Numbered from the stretch's first letter, positions 19,892-29,983 are shown. The stretch: 42,835 nucleotides of DNA from Mangrovactinospora gilvigrisea (GCF_001879105.1 NZ_MLCF01000074.1:1-42835); one strand, 5' to 3'. Notes: generated by a model not told the origin, from the sequence alone. Numbers and translations are program-made.

Positions 19892-21202
19892 TCAGCCGTG
19901 CGGGTGCGGCTCCGACTCCGGCTGCGGCAGCTCCGACGAGGTCTCGCCGTCCGACAGCGACGTCACCGCCGTGGCCCCGGACGGGCGCCGGTAGTCGGCG
20001 ACCGCCCCGTCCCGGGCATGGCGGCCGTGGTGCCGGCTCGCCCGGTAGCGCGGCGGCACGAAGCGCTCCATCCACCTCGGCACCCGCGGGCTCCACCGCG
20101 GCAGCAGCAGGATCCCCACGCCCACCGCGACCGCCGCGACCAGCACCAGCAGCACCTCGCGCTTGCCGCTGCGCACCGACAGCGCCACCGTCCCGAAGCA
20201 CAGCACCGCCGACCAGAAGTACATGACCAGCACCGCTCGGGTCTCCGAGTGCCCCAACTCCAGCAGCCGGTGGTGCAGGTGCTTCTTGTCCGCCGAGAAC
20301 GGCGAGCGCCCCGCGAGCGTCCGGCGCACCACCGCCATCACCATGTCGGCCAGCGGGATGGCCACCATCGCCAGCGGCAGGACCAGCGGAATGTAGAACG
20401 GCAGCAGCTTCAGGGTGGCGCTCGCGCCCGAGCCCGCCTGCGCCGCGATGTTGTCCGGGTCGACCTGGCCGGCCAGCGAGATGGACGGCGCCGAGAGCAC
20501 CAGCCCGAGCAGCAGCGCGCCCGAGTCGCCCATGAAGATGCGCGCCGGCGTCATGTTGTGCGGCAGATAACCGAGGCACATCCCCACCAGCACCGCGCTG
20601 AAGAGCGCGGCCGGCGCGGCGGCCTCCAGGTTGTAGCCGTACCAGAGGCGGTAGGCGTAGACGAAGAACGCCAGCGCCGCGATGCACACCATCCCGGCCG
20701 CGAGCCCGTTCAACCCGTCCACGAAATTCACCGCGTTGACGGTCGCGACCACCAGGACCACGGTGAGCAGAGTGCCCTGAAACGACGTCAGCAGGACCGT
20801 GCCGACGCCCGGAATGGGCAGCCAGAGAATCTTGAATCCCTGAAGGACCATCACGCCGGCGGCGACCATCTGGCCGCCCAGCTTCACCAGGGCGTCCAGG
20901 TCCCATTTGTCGTCCATCACCCCGATCACCCAGACCACCGCGGCGCCGGAGAGCAGCGCGCGCACGTCAGAGGTGTCGGAGAAGATCTGCCCGATCTTGG
21001 TGAGGTGCTCGGCGACCAGCAGCCCGGCGCAGAGGCCGCCGAACATCGCGATCCCGCCGAGGCGCGGCGTCGGCTCCTTGTGGACGTCCCGCTCGCGGAT
21101 GGCCGTCATGGCCCCGGCCGCGATGGCGAACTTGCGCACCGGCCCCGTGAGTACGTACGTGACCCCCGCCGTCACAAGAAGCGTCAGCAGATACTCACGC
21201 AC
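19892..21202 (-). CDS. MraY/WecA-family undecaprenyl-phosphate GlcNAc-1-phosphate transferase
   Basis: This 436-residue polytopic membrane protein transfers a sugar-1-phosphate from a UDP-sugar to a polyprenyl phosphate, the first step of teichoic acid or other wall glycan synthesis. Family motifs are complete: DVHKEPTPRLGG, then VMDDKWDLD, then NAVNFVDGLNGLAAG, then FMGDSGALLLG, and KKHLHHRLLELGHS in the cytoplasmic loop. The KKHxHHR loop is of the WecA/TagO subgroup rather than MraY. The last 80 residues are a hydrophilic tail rich in Arg, Ser and Glu. It starts at GTG with GGGAG 9 bases ahead. Its place between the phosphatase and the atp operon is common in streptomycetes. Confidence 0.93.
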   Translation of the reverse strand: MREYLLTLLVTAGVTYVLTGPVRKFAIAAGAMTAIRERDVHKEPTPRLGGIAMFGGLCAGLLVAEHLTKIGQIFSDTSDVRALLSGAAVVWVIGVMDDKWDLDALVKLGGQMVAAGVMVLQGFKILWLPIPGVGTVLLTSFQGTLLTVVLVVATVNAVNFVDGLNGLAAGMVCIAALAFFVYAYRLWYGYNLEAAAPAALFSAVLVGMCLGYLPHNMTPARIFMGDSGALLLGLVLSAPSISLAGQVDPDNIAAQAGSGASATLKLLPFYIPLVLPLAMVAIPLADMVMAVVRRTLAGRSPFSADKKHLHHRLLELGHSETRAVLVMYFWSAVLCFGTVALSVRSGKREVLLVLVAAVAVGVGILLLPRWSPRVPRWMERFVPPRYRASRHHGRHARDGAVADYRRPSGATAVTSLSDGETSSELPQPESEPHPHG

Positions 21203-21348
21203 GCCGGTTCACTCCCACTTGCCGTCTGGACTGCCGCCCTTCACCATACGGGGCGCTCGCCCCTCAGGTTCCACGGTCCGCGCGGAAACCCCCAAATGGG
21301 GACGCCCGCAGCCGGCGCGCGGTTCCCGGCCCCGCGCACGCGGAAACG

Positions 21349-22077
21349 TTACCCCCGAGCGTCGATCCCGGTAAGGACCGTCAACACCGGGTCAAGCGAG
21401 CGAAAAATCTCGTCCCCCACATGACGGAACACGGTGAGCGGCGCCCCGTACGGGTCGTCGATCTCGTCCGCCTCCGGCGTCGCCGCCAGCAGCCAGCCGC
21501 GCAGCGCCGCCGCGGCGCGCACCAGCGCGGTCGCCCGCACGCCCACCCCGGCCCCGGCCGGCGGCAGCGTCAGCGGGTCGATCGCCCCGACGAGCCGGGT
21601 GAACTCCTTGATGGTGAACGTCCGCAGGCCCGCCGAATACCCCATCGAGATCACCTGGGAGCGGTGGTCCCGGGTCGCGGCCAGCACCAGATCGGCCTCC
21701 GCGACGTGCTCCTCCACCAGCTCGCGGCCCGTGAAGCCGTCCGCGGGCGCCCCGTAGTCCTCCAGCACGGAGGCCGCGTTGGCCTCCATGCCGGCGCCCT
21801 CGTGGCCCCACGTCCCGGCCGACTCCACCTCCACACCGCACTCCGCGGCGTACCCCGGCCCGAGCCGGCGCGCCAGCTCATGGCGCGTCAGCCGCTCGGC
21901 CATCGGCCCGCGGCAGATGTTGCCGGTGCACACGAAGAGGATGCGGAACCGGTCGAGCCGGCCCTGCCCCGCGGGCAGCGCGGAACCCGACGCGACGCCC
22001 GCCGGGGCGGCGGCGTCCGAGACGCCGATCCCCAACGAGCCCGCGCCGGAGCGCCATCGCGAGCCGTACGGATTCAC
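21349..22077 (-). CDS. Low-molecular-weight protein-tyrosine-phosphatase family protein
   Basis: This 242-residue protein has the LMW-PTP loop VC50TGNICR56GP, the nucleophile and phosphate-binding Arg, and the general-acid segment EIDDPYGAPLTVFRHV. The residue after the Arg is Gly rather than the usual Ser. A 45-residue low-complexity N-terminus precedes the domain and makes the protein longer than the roughly 155-residue norm. The start is the GTG that overlaps the upstream stop as GTGA (22074-22077); a later start close to LDRFRILFVC remains possible. Such enzymes often balance a bacterial tyrosine kinase in wall polymer or glycan synthesis, which fits the neighbouring WecA-like gene. Confidence 0.85.
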   Translation of the reverse strand: MNPYGSRWRSGAGSLGIGVSDAAAPAGVASGSALPAGQGRLDRFRILFVCTGNICRGPMAERLTRHELARRLGPGYAAECGVEVESAGTWGHEGAGMEANAASVLEDYGAPADGFTGRELVEEHVAEADLVLAATRDHRSQVISMGYSAGLRTFTIKEFTRLVGAIDPLTLPPAGAGVGVRATALVRAAAALRGWLLAATPEADEIDDPYGAPLTVFRHVGDEIFRSLDPVLTVLTGIDARG

Positions 22078-22724
22078 TGCTGGTCGTGCTCCAGGTCCGG
22101 GACCACCTCGCGCAGCGTCTCCGCCGTCAGCGCGCCCTCGCGCAGCAGCACCGCCCGCTCGCCCGTCACGTCCACGATCGTGGAGGCCGACGCCTCCAGC
22201 GGGCGCCCGCCGTCCAGGTAGACCGCCACCGCCTCGCCCAGCTGCTCCTGGGCGGCGTCGCAGCTCTCCGGGGCCGGCTGTCCGGAGCGGTTGCCGGCCG
22301 TGACGGCCATCGGGCCGGTCTCGTTGAGCAGCTCGATCGCCACCGGGTGCAGCGGCATCCGGACGGCCACCGTGCCGCGGGTGTCGCCCAGGTCCCAGCG
22401 CAGCGACGGCTGGTGGCGGGCCACCAGCGTCAGCGCGCCCGGCCAGAACGCGTCCACCAGGTCCCAACCCCACTCGGGCAGCTCGGCGATGATGCCGTGC
22501 AGCGTGTTGGGCGAGCCCACCAGCACGGGCGAGGGCATGCCGCGGCCGCGGCCCTTCGCCTCCATCATGTCGCCCACGGCGTCCGAGGAGAACGCGTCGG
22601 CGCCGATGCCGTAGACCGTGTCGGTCGGCAGCACGACCAGCTCGCCGCGCTTCACCGCGGACGCCGCCTCGCGCAGGCCCGTCTCCCGGTCCGCCGGGTC
22701 GGCGCAGTCATAACGACGACTCAT
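22074..22724 (-). CDS. L-threonylcarbamoyladenylate synthase (Sua5/YrdC/YwlC family)
   Basis: This 216-residue cytoplasmic enzyme makes threonylcarbamoyl-AMP from Thr, bicarbonate and ATP for the t6A modification of ANN-decoding tRNAs. The YrdC core [17 protein letters not shown], then [15 protein letters not shown], then [12 protein letters not shown], and [12 protein letters not shown] are intact. It is of the short, YrdC-only class. The ATG at 22724 follows GGAGGG by 9 bases; an ATG at 22733 lies on the ribosome-binding site itself. It follows prmC in the same direction and overlaps the phosphatase start. Confidence 0.93.
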   Translation of the reverse strand: MSRRYDCADPADRETGLREAASAVKRGELVVLPTDTVYGIGADAFSSDAVGDMMEAKGRGRGMPSPVLVGSPNTLHGIIAELPEWGWDLVDAFWPGALTLVARHQPSLRWDLGDTRGTVAVRMPLHPVAIELLNETGPMAVTAGNRSGQPAPESCDAAQEQLGEAVAVYLDGGRPLEASASTIVDVTGERAVLLREGALTAETLREVVPDLEHDQQ

Positions 22725-22833
22725 GAAACGCATCCCTCCATCACGTTGACGCGCCCCGTCAGGGGCGCGAAGAACTGCGCGAGTGACCCACCGCGGACCC
22801 GGGGCGCGCCCCGGACCGCAAGAACCCCGAAGA

Positions 22834-23697
22834 TCACGGCACCCTCTTCCGCGCCGTCGTGAAGCGGGCCCGCTGGTTGAGGTCCCGGTGGTCCGCCGCG
22901 TCCGTCCACCGCGCCTCTTCGCTGAAGATCCACGGCACCTGGCCGCCCTGCGTGTCCGCATGCTCCACCACCACCACGCCCCCGGGGCGCAGCATCCGGA
23001 ACGCCGTCCGCTCCAGGCCGCGGATCAGGTCCAGCCCGTCCTGGCCCGAGAAGAGCGCCATCTCCGGATCGTGGTCCCGTGCCTCCGGCGCGACATGCTC
23101 CCACTCCTCCAGCGGGATGTAGGGCGGGTTGGTGACCACCAGGTCCACCTGCCCCGTCAGGTCCGGCAGCGCCGTCAGCGAGTCGCCGTGGTGCAGCGTG
23201 ACGCGGCCCTCGGTGGCGTCCGCGTAGGCGTCGACGTTGCGCTGCGCCCAGCCCAGCGCCTCCTCCGACAGCTCCACCGCGTGCACCTGGCTGCGCGGCA
23301 CCTCCTGCGCCAGCGCCAGCGCGATCGCGCCCGAGCCGGTGCACAGGTCGACGGCGAGCGGCTCGGCGACGTCCATCTCGTGGAGCGCGTCGATCGCCCA
23401 CCCGGCGACCAGCTCCGTCTCCGGGCGCGGCACGAACACCCCGGGACCGACCCGCAGCTCCAGATAGCGGAAGAAGGCCCGGCCGGTGATGTGCTGCAGC
23501 GGCTCGCGCGCCGCGCGGCGCGCCACCGCCTCCCAGAAGCGGGCGTCGAAGTCGCCGTCCGAGACGGCGTGCAGCTGGGAGCGCTTCACCCCGTGGACGA
23601 AGGCGGCGAGCTCCTCGGCGTCGAAGCGGGGCGAGGGCACGCCGGCGTCGGCCAGCCGTCGGGTGGCCTGCGCCACCTCGGCGAGCAGCAGGTTCAT
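22834..23697 (-). CDS. prmC: Peptide chain release factor N5-glutamine methyltransferase
   Basis: This 287-residue enzyme methylates the Gln of the GGQ motif in release factors. The substrate-binding N-terminal helices lead into the signature [12 protein letters not shown], the SAM site [15 protein letters not shown], and the catalytic VVTNPPYIP. Length is normal for the family. It starts 20 bp after prfA, whose product is its substrate, a conserved pairing. Confidence 0.95.
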   Translation of the reverse strand: MNLLLAEVAQATRRLADAGVPSPRFDAEELAAFVHGVKRSQLHAVSDGDFDARFWEAVARRAAREPLQHITGRAFFRYLELRVGPGVFVPRPETELVAGWAIDALHEMDVAEPLAVDLCTGSGAIALALAQEVPRSQVHAVELSEEALGWAQRNVDAYADATEGRVTLHHGDSLTALPDLTGQVDLVVTNPPYIPLEEWEHVAPEARDHDPEMALFSGQDGLDLIRGLERTAFRMLRPGGVVVVEHADTQGGQVPWIFSEEARWTDAADHRDLNQRARFTTARKRVP

Positions 23698-23717
23698 AGC
23701 GTGTGCCCTCCCCCGGG

Positions 23718-24794
23718 TCAGTGGTTCTCGGCCTCGGCCAGGCGGGCCTCGGCGTCCTTGTCGACGCAGGCCTGCACGACGGCGTCGAGCTCGCCGTCCA
23801 GGACCTGGTCCAGGTTGTACGCCTTGAAGCCGACCCGGTGGTCGGAGATCCGGTTCTCCGGGAAGTTGTAGGTGCGGATGCGCTCCGAGCGGTCCACGGT
23901 GCGCACCTGGCTGCGGCGCACGTCCGAGGCGGCCGCGTCGGCCTCCTCCTGGGCGGCGGCCAGCAGCCGCGCCCGCAGGATGCGCAGCGCCTGCTCCTTG
24001 TTCTGCAGCTGGCTCTTCTCGTTCTGGCAGGAGACCACGATGCCGGACGGGAGGTGGGTGATGCGCACCGCGGAGTCGGTGGTGTTGACGGACTGCCCGC
24101 CGGGGCCGCTGGAGCGGTAGACGTCGATCCGCAGGTCGCCCGCGTTGATCTCGACGTCGACGTCCTCGGCCTCGGGCAGCACCAGCACGCCGGCGGCGGA
24201 GGTGTGCACCCGGCCCTGCGACTCGGTGACGGGGACGCGCTGCACCCGGTGGACGCCGCCCTCGTACTTCAGGCGGGCCCAGACGCCCTGGCCGGGCTCG
24301 GGGGTGCCGCGGTTCTTCACGGCCACCGAGACGTCCTTGTAGCCGCCCAGATCGGACGGGGTGGCGTCGATGACCTCGGTCTTCCAGCCGACCCGCTCGG
24401 CGTACCGCAGGTACATCCGCAGCAGGTCGCCGGCGAAGAGCGCGGACTCCTCGCCGCCCTCGCCGGCCTTGATCTCGAGGATGACGTCCTTGTCGTCGGC
24501 GGGGTCGCGCGGCACCAGCAGCAGGCGCAGCCGCTCGGCAAGCTCGTCGCGCTGCCGGCCGAGGGTGTCGACCTCGGCGGCGAACTCCGGGTCGTCGTGG
24601 GCGAGTTCCCTGGCGGTCTCGATGTCCTCCCCCGTCTGCCGCCACGCCTTGTAGGCGTCGACGATCGGGGTCAGCTCGGCGTAGCGCTTGGCGAGCCTGC
24701 GCGCGCCGGCCTGGTCGGCGTGGACCTCGGGGTCGGCGAGCTGCTTCTCCAGGACCCCCTGCTCGACGAGCAGGTCGGCCACCGCCTCGAACAT
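23718..24794 (-). CDS. prfA: Peptide chain release factor 1
   Basis: This 358-residue factor recognises UAA/UAG and releases the finished chain. The GGQ catalytic motif (Q234) lies in [16 protein letters not shown], and the [18 protein letters not shown] and [13 protein letters not shown] domain-2 segments are present. The start ATG at 24794 gives the typical [13 protein letters not shown]-terminus; upstream in-frame codons are rejected since they run through the rpmE terminator. prmC follows 20 bp downstream. Confidence 0.96.
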   Translation of the reverse strand: MFEAVADLLVEQGVLEKQLADPEVHADQAGARRLAKRYAELTPIVDAYKAWRQTGEDIETARELAHDDPEFAAEVDTLGRQRDELAERLRLLLVPRDPADDKDVILEIKAGEGGEESALFAGDLLRMYLRYAERVGWKTEVIDATPSDLGGYKDVSVAVKNRGTPEPGQGVWARLKYEGGVHRVQRVPVTESQGRVHTSAAGVLVLPEAEDVDVEINAGDLRIDVYRSSGPGGQSVNTTDSAVRITHLPSGIVVSCQNEKSQLQNKEQALRILRARLLAAAQEEADAAASDVRRSQVRTVDRSERIRTYNFPENRISDHRVGFKAYNLDQVLDGELDAVVQACVDKDAEARLAEAENH

Positions 24795-24867
24795 GGGATT
24801 GCCGCCTTCGATGACGTAGATGCAGGAGTGGATCGGTGGTGGGGGAAAGGGGTGCTGCATCAAAGAC

Positions 24868-24913
24868 GCCGGCCGGACGCGCCCCACCGCTGGGGTGGGA
24901 GCGCCCGGCCGGC
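24868..24913 (-). terminator. Terminator hairpin after rpmE
   Basis: GCCGGCCGG (24868-24876) pairs with CCGGCCGGC (24905-24913), and the stem continues inward through CGC and CCCCACC with single mismatches. On the minus strand TCTTTG follows. It lies just past the rpmE stop and ahead of prfA. Confidence 0.75.
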
Positions 24914-24924
24914 GACGCGGCGCG

Positions 24925-25152
24925 CTACTTCTTGCGGCTGCCGGCGGCGTTCTTGCCGAAGCGCGCCTCGAAGCGCGCGACGCGGCCACCGGTGTCCAGG
25001 ATCTTCTGCTTGCCCGTGTAGAACGGGTGGCAGTTGGAGCAGACCTCCGCGCGGATCACACCGCTCTCGTTGGTGCTGCGGGTGGTGAACTCGTTGCCGC
25101 AGGTGCAGGTGACCTGGGTGACGTAGTAGTTCGGGTGGATCTCGGACTTCAC
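24925..25152 (-). CDS. rpmE: 50S ribosomal protein L31 (zinc-binding form)
   Basis: This 75-residue protein has the L31 pattern with four Cys (C16, C18, C38, C41), the zinc-ribbon version used when zinc is plentiful. [16 protein letters not shown] and [21 protein letters not shown] match the family. Start is GTG 25152 with GAGGAG 6 bases upstream. It is flanked by its own terminator, so it is probably a one-gene unit. A zinc-free paralogue elsewhere in the genome would be expected. Confidence 0.97.
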   Translation of the reverse strand: MKSEIHPNYYVTQVTCTCGNEFTTRSTNESGVIRAEVCSNCHPFYTGKQKILDTGGRVARFEARFGKNAAGSRKK

Positions 25153-25275
25153 GGAGTTCTCCTCTTGGCTCAAGGGGGGCTCCGGGTCGCGCGGCGGATG
25201 CCGCTCGTGAACCGGGGCCGACGTACCAGTGTGCCAGCACGTCTCCCACTCGCCCAAACCGGCCCGGCGGGATCG

Positions 25276-26319
25276 TTATTCCGCCGTGCCCTTGACGGCC
25301 GGAACCGGCCGGTCGTGCTGGACCGCCGTCCACAGCCTGGTCATCTCCGAGTTGATCGGGATCACACGGTTGGGGTTCGACGGGTCGTACTGCACGGGCA
25401 TCGTCACCGTCTTCAGACGGCTGCCGGTGAGGCCGGACATGCTGCGCGCGAAGGAGGTGAGGCTGCTCAGCGAGTCCAGCCCGCTGTCGGTGGTGACGGT
25501 CTTGGTGGCGGCGTCCGCCGTCCGGTAGAGCTTCGTCGGGCTGGTGAGCAGCGAGCTGCTCTCGACCTGCTTCATCAGCGACCGGATGAACAACTGCTGG
25601 AGCTTGATCCTTCCCAGGTCGCTGCCGTCGCCGACGCCGTGCCGGGTGCGCACCAGGCCCAGCGCCTGCTTGCCGTCCAGTTTGTGGACGCCCTTGGTGA
25701 TGTGCAGGTGGCTGTCGTTGTCGTCGATGTCCTGGGGGATGTCGACGGTGACGCCGCCGAGGGCGTCCACCACCTTGGTGAAGCCCGCGAAGTCGATCTC
25801 CACGAAGTGGTCCATCCGGACGCCGGTGAGCTTCTCGACGGTCTTGACCGAGCAGGCGGGGCCGCCGGCCGAGTAGGCGGAGTTGAACATCACGCCGCTC
25901 GCCGCGGCCGTGGTGGAGCCGTTCGGGGCCGTGCAGGAGGGCCGGTCGACGAGGGTGTCCCGGGGGATGCTGATCAGGGTGCCGCTCTTCCGCCCCTTGG
26001 CCAGGTGCAGCACCATCGCCGTGTCGGAGCGCGCGGAGCCCTCGTCGCGGCCGTACGCGCCGTTCGCGCCGGAGCGCGAGTCGGAGCCGAGCACCAGGAT
26101 GTTCTCGGCGCCGTTGTCGACCTTCTTCGGCCGGTCCTTGCCGAGCGCCTTGTCGATGTCGACGCCGTGCAGGTTGCCGTCCAGCTTGTAGTAGGCGAAT
26201 CCGCCGGCGCCGCCCAGCACCACCAGGACGGCGCACACCACGAGGGCTATGCGGCGTCCCAGGCGCCTGGGACGGCCCGGTCCCCTCGCTCCCCCGCGCG
26301 TCTTCCGATGGCGTGCCAT
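25276..26319 (-). CDS. LytR-CpsA-Psr (LCP) family cell-wall glycopolymer ligase
   Basis: This 347-residue protein has a short basic N-terminus, one membrane helix (about residues 23-43) and an extracellular LCP domain. LCP signatures ILVLGSDSR, then RSDTAMVLHL, then SIPRDTLVD, then LGLVRTRHGVGDGSDLGRIKLQQ are clear. Such enzymes attach wall teichoic acid or other undecaprenyl-linked polymers to peptidoglycan, linking it functionally to the WecA-like enzyme encoded further along. It stands between rho and rpmE with its own gaps on both sides. Confidence 0.93.
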   Translation of the reverse strand: MARHRKTRGGARGPGRPRRLGRRIALVVCAVLVVLGGAGGFAYYKLDGNLHGVDIDKALGKDRPKKVDNGAENILVLGSDSRSGANGAYGRDEGSARSDTAMVLHLAKGRKSGTLISIPRDTLVDRPSCTAPNGSTTAAASGVMFNSAYSAGGPACSVKTVEKLTGVRMDHFVEIDFAGFTKVVDALGGVTVDIPQDIDDNDSHLHITKGVHKLDGKQALGLVRTRHGVGDGSDLGRIKLQQLFIRSLMKQVESSSLLTSPTKLYRTADAATKTVTTDSGLDSLSSLTSFARSMSGLTGSRLKTVTMPVQYDPSNPNRVIPINSEMTRLWTAVQHDRPVPAVKGTAE

Positions 26320-26434
26320 GCGCCTGCTTCCTTGATCGTCGGTACGAATCCGGCCAAGGGTAGGCGGTGCACGTCGGGCAGGCCTTCGTCACATAACAGG
26401 ATCTTTAAGCCGGGCGGCCCGGCGGACATGCCGA

Positions 26435-26467
26435 AGGGCCCGGACCTCCGGTGGAGGTCCGGGCCCT
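26435..26467 (-). terminator. Terminator hairpin after rho
   Basis: Arms 26435-26449 and 26453-26467 are perfect 15-base complements around a GGT loop (core GGGCCCGGACCTCC). The hairpin lies 21 bases past the rho stop. Confidence 0.8.
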
Positions 26468-26488
26468 CGGTCGGCCTGCGACGGTGCG

Positions 26489-28522
26489 TCAGTCGTTCGG
26501 CGCCGGCGTCGTCTTGGCGATCTGCATGAGGAACTCGGCGTTGCTCTTGGTCTGCTTCATCTTGTCCAGCAGCAGCTCGATCGCCTGCTGCTGGTCGAGG
26601 GCGTGCAGCACCCGGCGGAGCTTCCAGACGATGGAGAGCTCGTCCTGCCCCATGAGGATCTCCTCCTTGCGGGTGGACGACTGGTCGACGTCCACCGCCG
26701 GGAAGATCCGCTTGTCGGCGAGCTTCCGGTCGAGCTTGAGCTCCATGTTGCCGGTGCCCTTGAACTCCTCGAAGATCACCTCGTCCATCCGCGAGCCGGT
26801 CTCCACCAGCGCGGTGGCCAGGATGGTCAGCGAGCCGCCGTCCTCGATGTTCCGCGCGGCGCCGAAGAAGCGCTTGGGCGGGTAGAGGGCGGTGGAGTCG
26901 ACACCACCGGAGAGGATGCGCCCGGAGGCCGGGGCCGCCAGGTTGTAGGCGCGGCCCAGGCGGGTGATGGAGTCGAGCAGCACCACCACGTCGTGGCCGA
27001 GCTCCACCAGCCGCTTGGCGCGCTCGATGGCGAGCTCGGCGACCGTGGTGTGGTCCTCCGCGGGCCGGTCGAAGGTCGAGGAGATGACCTCGCCCTTCAC
27101 CGACCGCTGCATGTCGGTGACCTCTTCGGGACGCTCGTCGACGAGGACGACCATCAGGTGGCACTCGGGGTTGTTGTGCGTGATCGCGTTGGCGATGGCC
27201 TGCATGACCATCGTCTTGCCGGCCTTCGGCGGCGACACGATCAGACCGCGCTGCCCCTTGCCGATCGGCGACACCAGGTCGATGATCCGGGTCGTCAGGA
27301 TGCCCGGCTCGCTCTCCAGGCGCAGGCGGTCCTGCGGGTACAGCGGGGTGAGCTTGTTGAACTCGGGGCGGCCCTTGCCGTGGTCCGGGTCCATGCCGTT
27401 GACGGAGTCCAGCCGCACCAGGGCGTTGAACTTCTCGCGGCGCTCGCCGTCGCGGGGCTGCCGCACCGCGCCGGTGATGTGGTCGCCCTTGCGGAGGCCG
27501 TTCTTGCGGACCTGGGCCAACGAGACGTAGACGTCGTTGGGGCCGTGCAGGTAGCCGGACGTCCGGACGAACGCGTAGTTGTCGAGGATGTCCAGGATGC
27601 CCGCGACGGGGATCAGCACGTCGTCGTCGGAGATGACCGGCTCGTTGGGGCTGCCGCCCTCGAAGCCGTCGCGCCCGCGGCGGCGGTTGCGGTCCCGGTA
27701 GCGGCGGCCGCGGCGGCCGCCGAACTCGTCGTCGTCCTGGTTGCCCTGGTTCTGGCGGTTGCCGCCGCCCTGGCCCTGCTGGTTCTGGCCCTGCTGCTGG
27801 TTGCCGCCGCGGTCCCGGTCGCGGTCGCGGTTGCGGTCGCGCCGGCTGCGGCGGCCCTCGCCCTGCTTGGCGCCCTGGCCGCCCTTGTCCTGCTGGCCCT
27901 GCTTCTGGCCGTTCTGGGCGTCGCCGCCCTTGTCCGACCGGTCGCGGCCGGCCCGCTCGCCCTTGTCCGCCCGCTCCTGGACGGCGACGGAGCCCGCGCC
28001 GTTCTGCGCGGCGTCCGCGACGTCCCCGGCGGCGCGCTCGGTGTCCACCGGGCGGCGGCGCGACGAGCCGGCCTTGCCCTCCTTGGACTCCTGGTTGTTC
28101 TGCCCCGGAATGTCGATCTGGGTCTGCGCGGCGGACTCGGCGGCCGGCTCGGCGGCGGCCTTGGCCCGGCTGCGGCGCGCGGTGGCCGTCGACGACGCCG
28201 CGGCGTCGCCGCCCTCCGCCTTCTCGGCCTTGCCGGCCTTCGCCTCCTTGGCGGCACCGCCCTTGGCGCCGGACGCGGCCTTCTCCGCCGTCCCCGACGG
28301 AGTGTCACCGCCCTGCTTCTCCTTGATCGCCTCAATCAGCTGGCTCTTGCGCATCCGCGCAGTGCCGGTGATGCCGAGACCGGAAGCGATCTGCTGCAGC
28401 TCGGCGAGGACCAAGCCGTTCAGGCCCGTCCCGCGACGGCGCTTGGGAGCTGCTGCGACGGGGCTCTCCGCGGACGTGGCGGCCTCCGGGCCCACGCCCA
28501 TCAGATCGGTGGTGTCGCTCAC
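26489..28522 (-). CDS. rho: Transcription termination factor Rho (actinobacterial long form)
   Basis: This 677-residue hexameric helicase ends transcription at Rho-dependent sites. A Rho_N SAP-like motif ([21 protein letters not shown], residues 38-57) is followed by a long, disordered region (about 74-290). That region carries Lys/Ala-rich, Arg/Asp-rich (RNRDRDRDR) and Gln/Asn/Gly-rich tracts. The cold-shock-like RNA-binding domain starts near residue 301 ([20 protein letters not shown]), and the P-loop SPPKAGKT is at 430-437. E. coli Rho has 419 residues, so the insert accounts for the extra length. Start is GTG 28522 with GGGAAGGA six bases ahead. A 409-bp non-coding region precedes it. 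Confidence 0.96.
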   Translation of the reverse strand: MSDTTDLMGVGPEAATSAESPVAAAPKRRRGTGLNGLVLAELQQIASGLGITGTARMRKSQLIEAIKEKQGGDTPSGTAEKAASGAKGGAAKEAKAGKAEKAEGGDAAASSTATARRSRAKAAAEPAAESAAQTQIDIPGQNNQESKEGKAGSSRRRPVDTERAAGDVADAAQNGAGSVAVQERADKGERAGRDRSDKGGDAQNGQKQGQQDKGGQGAKQGEGRRSRRDRNRDRDRDRGGNQQQGQNQQGQGGGNRQNQGNQDDDEFGGRRGRRYRDRNRRRGRDGFEGGSPNEPVISDDDVLIPVAGILDILDNYAFVRTSGYLHGPNDVYVSLAQVRKNGLRKGDHITGAVRQPRDGERREKFNALVRLDSVNGMDPDHGKGRPEFNKLTPLYPQDRLRLESEPGILTTRIIDLVSPIGKGQRGLIVSPPKAGKTMVMQAIANAITHNNPECHLMVVLVDERPEEVTDMQRSVKGEVISSTFDRPAEDHTTVAELAIERAKRLVELGHDVVVLLDSITRLGRAYNLAAPASGRILSGGVDSTALYPPKRFFGAARNIEDGGSLTILATALVETGSRMDEVIFEEFKGTGNMELKLDRKLADKRIFPAVDVDQSSTRKEEILMGQDELSIVWKLRRVLHALDQQQAIELLLDKMKQTKSNAEFLMQIAKTTPAPND

Positions 28523-28931
28523 GAAGGGTCCTTCCCTGGAGCGGACGTCGGCCTTCTTGGCTCGGCGACCGATTGTGCTGTCCGGCATTGACCGCGGCAT
28601 GGCGCGGGCCGGGACTGGTGGTCCGCCTGGACCCGGTGCGGCCAGGCGGGTGATAGCAACGGCAGGATGCGTGTCCGGACGGATCGGCAGGGACTTAAGG
28701 GATCAATGCCGACGTTCGGCTGCGAGGTACCAGCTCCGAGACACCCCAGACAGGCTGCCTGAGCGCGTTTTGGAGGGAGGCTCCCGGATCCGGACCGTGA
28801 AGACGGGGCCCGGGACGCCGGCACCGCGCCCTGCTGGGCGCCCGGTGCACACCCGAGGTTAACACTAGTGGCCTTGTGGAGACATTCCCCCGTTCCGCGT
28901 CGGATCATTCTCTGGCGTGCCGCCCCCGGCT
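28523..28931. other. Non-coding region between thrB and rho
   Basis: About 410 bp without a convincing gene. The thrB-proximal part holds a terminator-like hairpin (28821-28848). The rho-proximal 250 bases read as a long mRNA leader with several short inverted repeats, as known for autoregulated rho genes, but no specific element can be proved. A short ORF on the minus strand here lacks typical codon use. Confidence 0.55.
28821..28848 (-). terminator. Terminator-like hairpin after thrB
   Basis: GCACCGCGCCC (28821-28831) pairs with GGGCGCCCGGTGC (28836-28848) around TGCT, with a two-base bulge. It lies 84 bases past the thrB stop. Confidence 0.5.
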
Positions 28932-29882
28932 CTATTGGGTCAGCGGCAGGACGCCCGCGCCGCCGGTGTCGAGCGCCAGTCGGTGGGCGGACCACCCCGG
29001 TCCGGCCTCCTCCGCGTACTTCAGCACGGAGTCCACAGTGGGGCCGGGGCTTTCCTCGCCGCCGTCGACGAGCGCCAGCACAGTGGGGCCCGCGCCGGAG
29101 ACGGTAGCCGGTACGCCGTCGGCGCGCAGCGCATCGACGAGATCGAGTGTCGCGGGCATCGCGGGCGCGCGGTAGACCTGGTGCAGCCGATCCTCGGTGG
29201 CGGTCAGCAGCAGTTCCGGACGGTGCGTCAGAGCCTCGACGAGCAGGGCGGATCGGGCCGCGTTGGCGGCCGCGTCGACATGCGGAACGGTGTCCGGAAT
29301 CAGCCCACGGGCCGTCTCCGTGGACAGCTGCGCCTCGGTGGGCACGAACACCACCGGGACGATGCGCGCGTCGGGCTCCATGCGCACCGCGCGGGCCCGG
29401 CCGTCGTCCTCCGTCCAGGCGACGGTGAACCCGCCGAGCAGACAGGCCGCGACGTTGTCGGGGTGGCCCTCCAGCTCGGTCGCGAGGGCGACCAGCGCGG
29501 CGTCGTCGAGCCGCTCGGGGCCGCCGATGGTGACGGCGCGGGCGGCGGTGATGCCGGCGCAGATGGCGGCCGAGGAGGAGCCCAGGCCGGCGCTGTGCGG
29601 GATGCGGTTGGCGCACACCACCTCCAGCCCGCGGGGCTGGCCGCCGAGGATGTCGAAGGTGGCGCGCATGGCGCGCACCAGCAGGTGGCCCTCGTCGCGG
29701 GGCAGGGTGTCGGCGCCCACCCCGGCGATGTCGACCCCCAGCCCGGCGTCGGCGACGCGGACCACGACGTCGTCGTAGAGGCCCAGTGCCAGGCCGCAGG
29801 CGTCGTAGCCGGGGCCGAGGTTGGCGCTGGTCGCCGGGGTGCGGACGCGCACCGCTGCGGCGCGGAAGGCGGGACCGGCCAT
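28932..29882 (-). CDS. thrB: Homoserine kinase
   Basis: This 316-residue GHMP-family kinase phosphorylates homoserine on the way to threonine. The ATP-binding motif PHSAGLGSSSAA, the N-terminal VRVRTPATSANLGPGYD, and the C-terminal GVPATVSGAGPTVLAL are intact. It follows thrC by 201 bp with a strong hairpin between, so thrB may be expressed at a lower level than thrC or from its own start point. Confidence 0.96.
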   Translation of the reverse strand: MAGPAFRAAAVRVRTPATSANLGPGYDACGLALGLYDDVVVRVADAGLGVDIAGVGADTLPRDEGHLLVRAMRATFDILGGQPRGLEVVCANRIPHSAGLGSSSAAICAGITAARAVTIGGPERLDDAALVALATELEGHPDNVAACLLGGFTVAWTEDDGRARAVRMEPDARIVPVVFVPTEAQLSTETARGLIPDTVPHVDAAANAARSALLVEALTHRPELLLTATEDRLHQVYRAPAMPATLDLVDALRADGVPATVSGAGPTVLALVDGGEESPGPTVDSVLKYAEEAGPGWSAHRLALDTGGAGVLPLTQ

Positions 29883-29983
29883 GTGGAGGGGACAACTCCT
29901 CAGGGATCGTTCAGGGGGAGCGTGATCGAAGCGCTGCGGTTGAAACGAAGCGTAGCGAAGCCGCGTTCCCGTTCCCAGTGCCG

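Noticed and set aside
27740-27860. Short tandem-like repeats (GGTCGCGGTCGCGG type) as a possible CRISPR or satellite
   Set aside because: They code for the Arg/Asp and Gln/Asn tracts of Rho in frame; unit length and spacing are irregular and no spacers exist.
26603-28591. Long plus-strand frame opposite rho
   Set aside because: Its Val/Ala/Leu runs are simply the complement of the low-complexity part of rho; no start signals.
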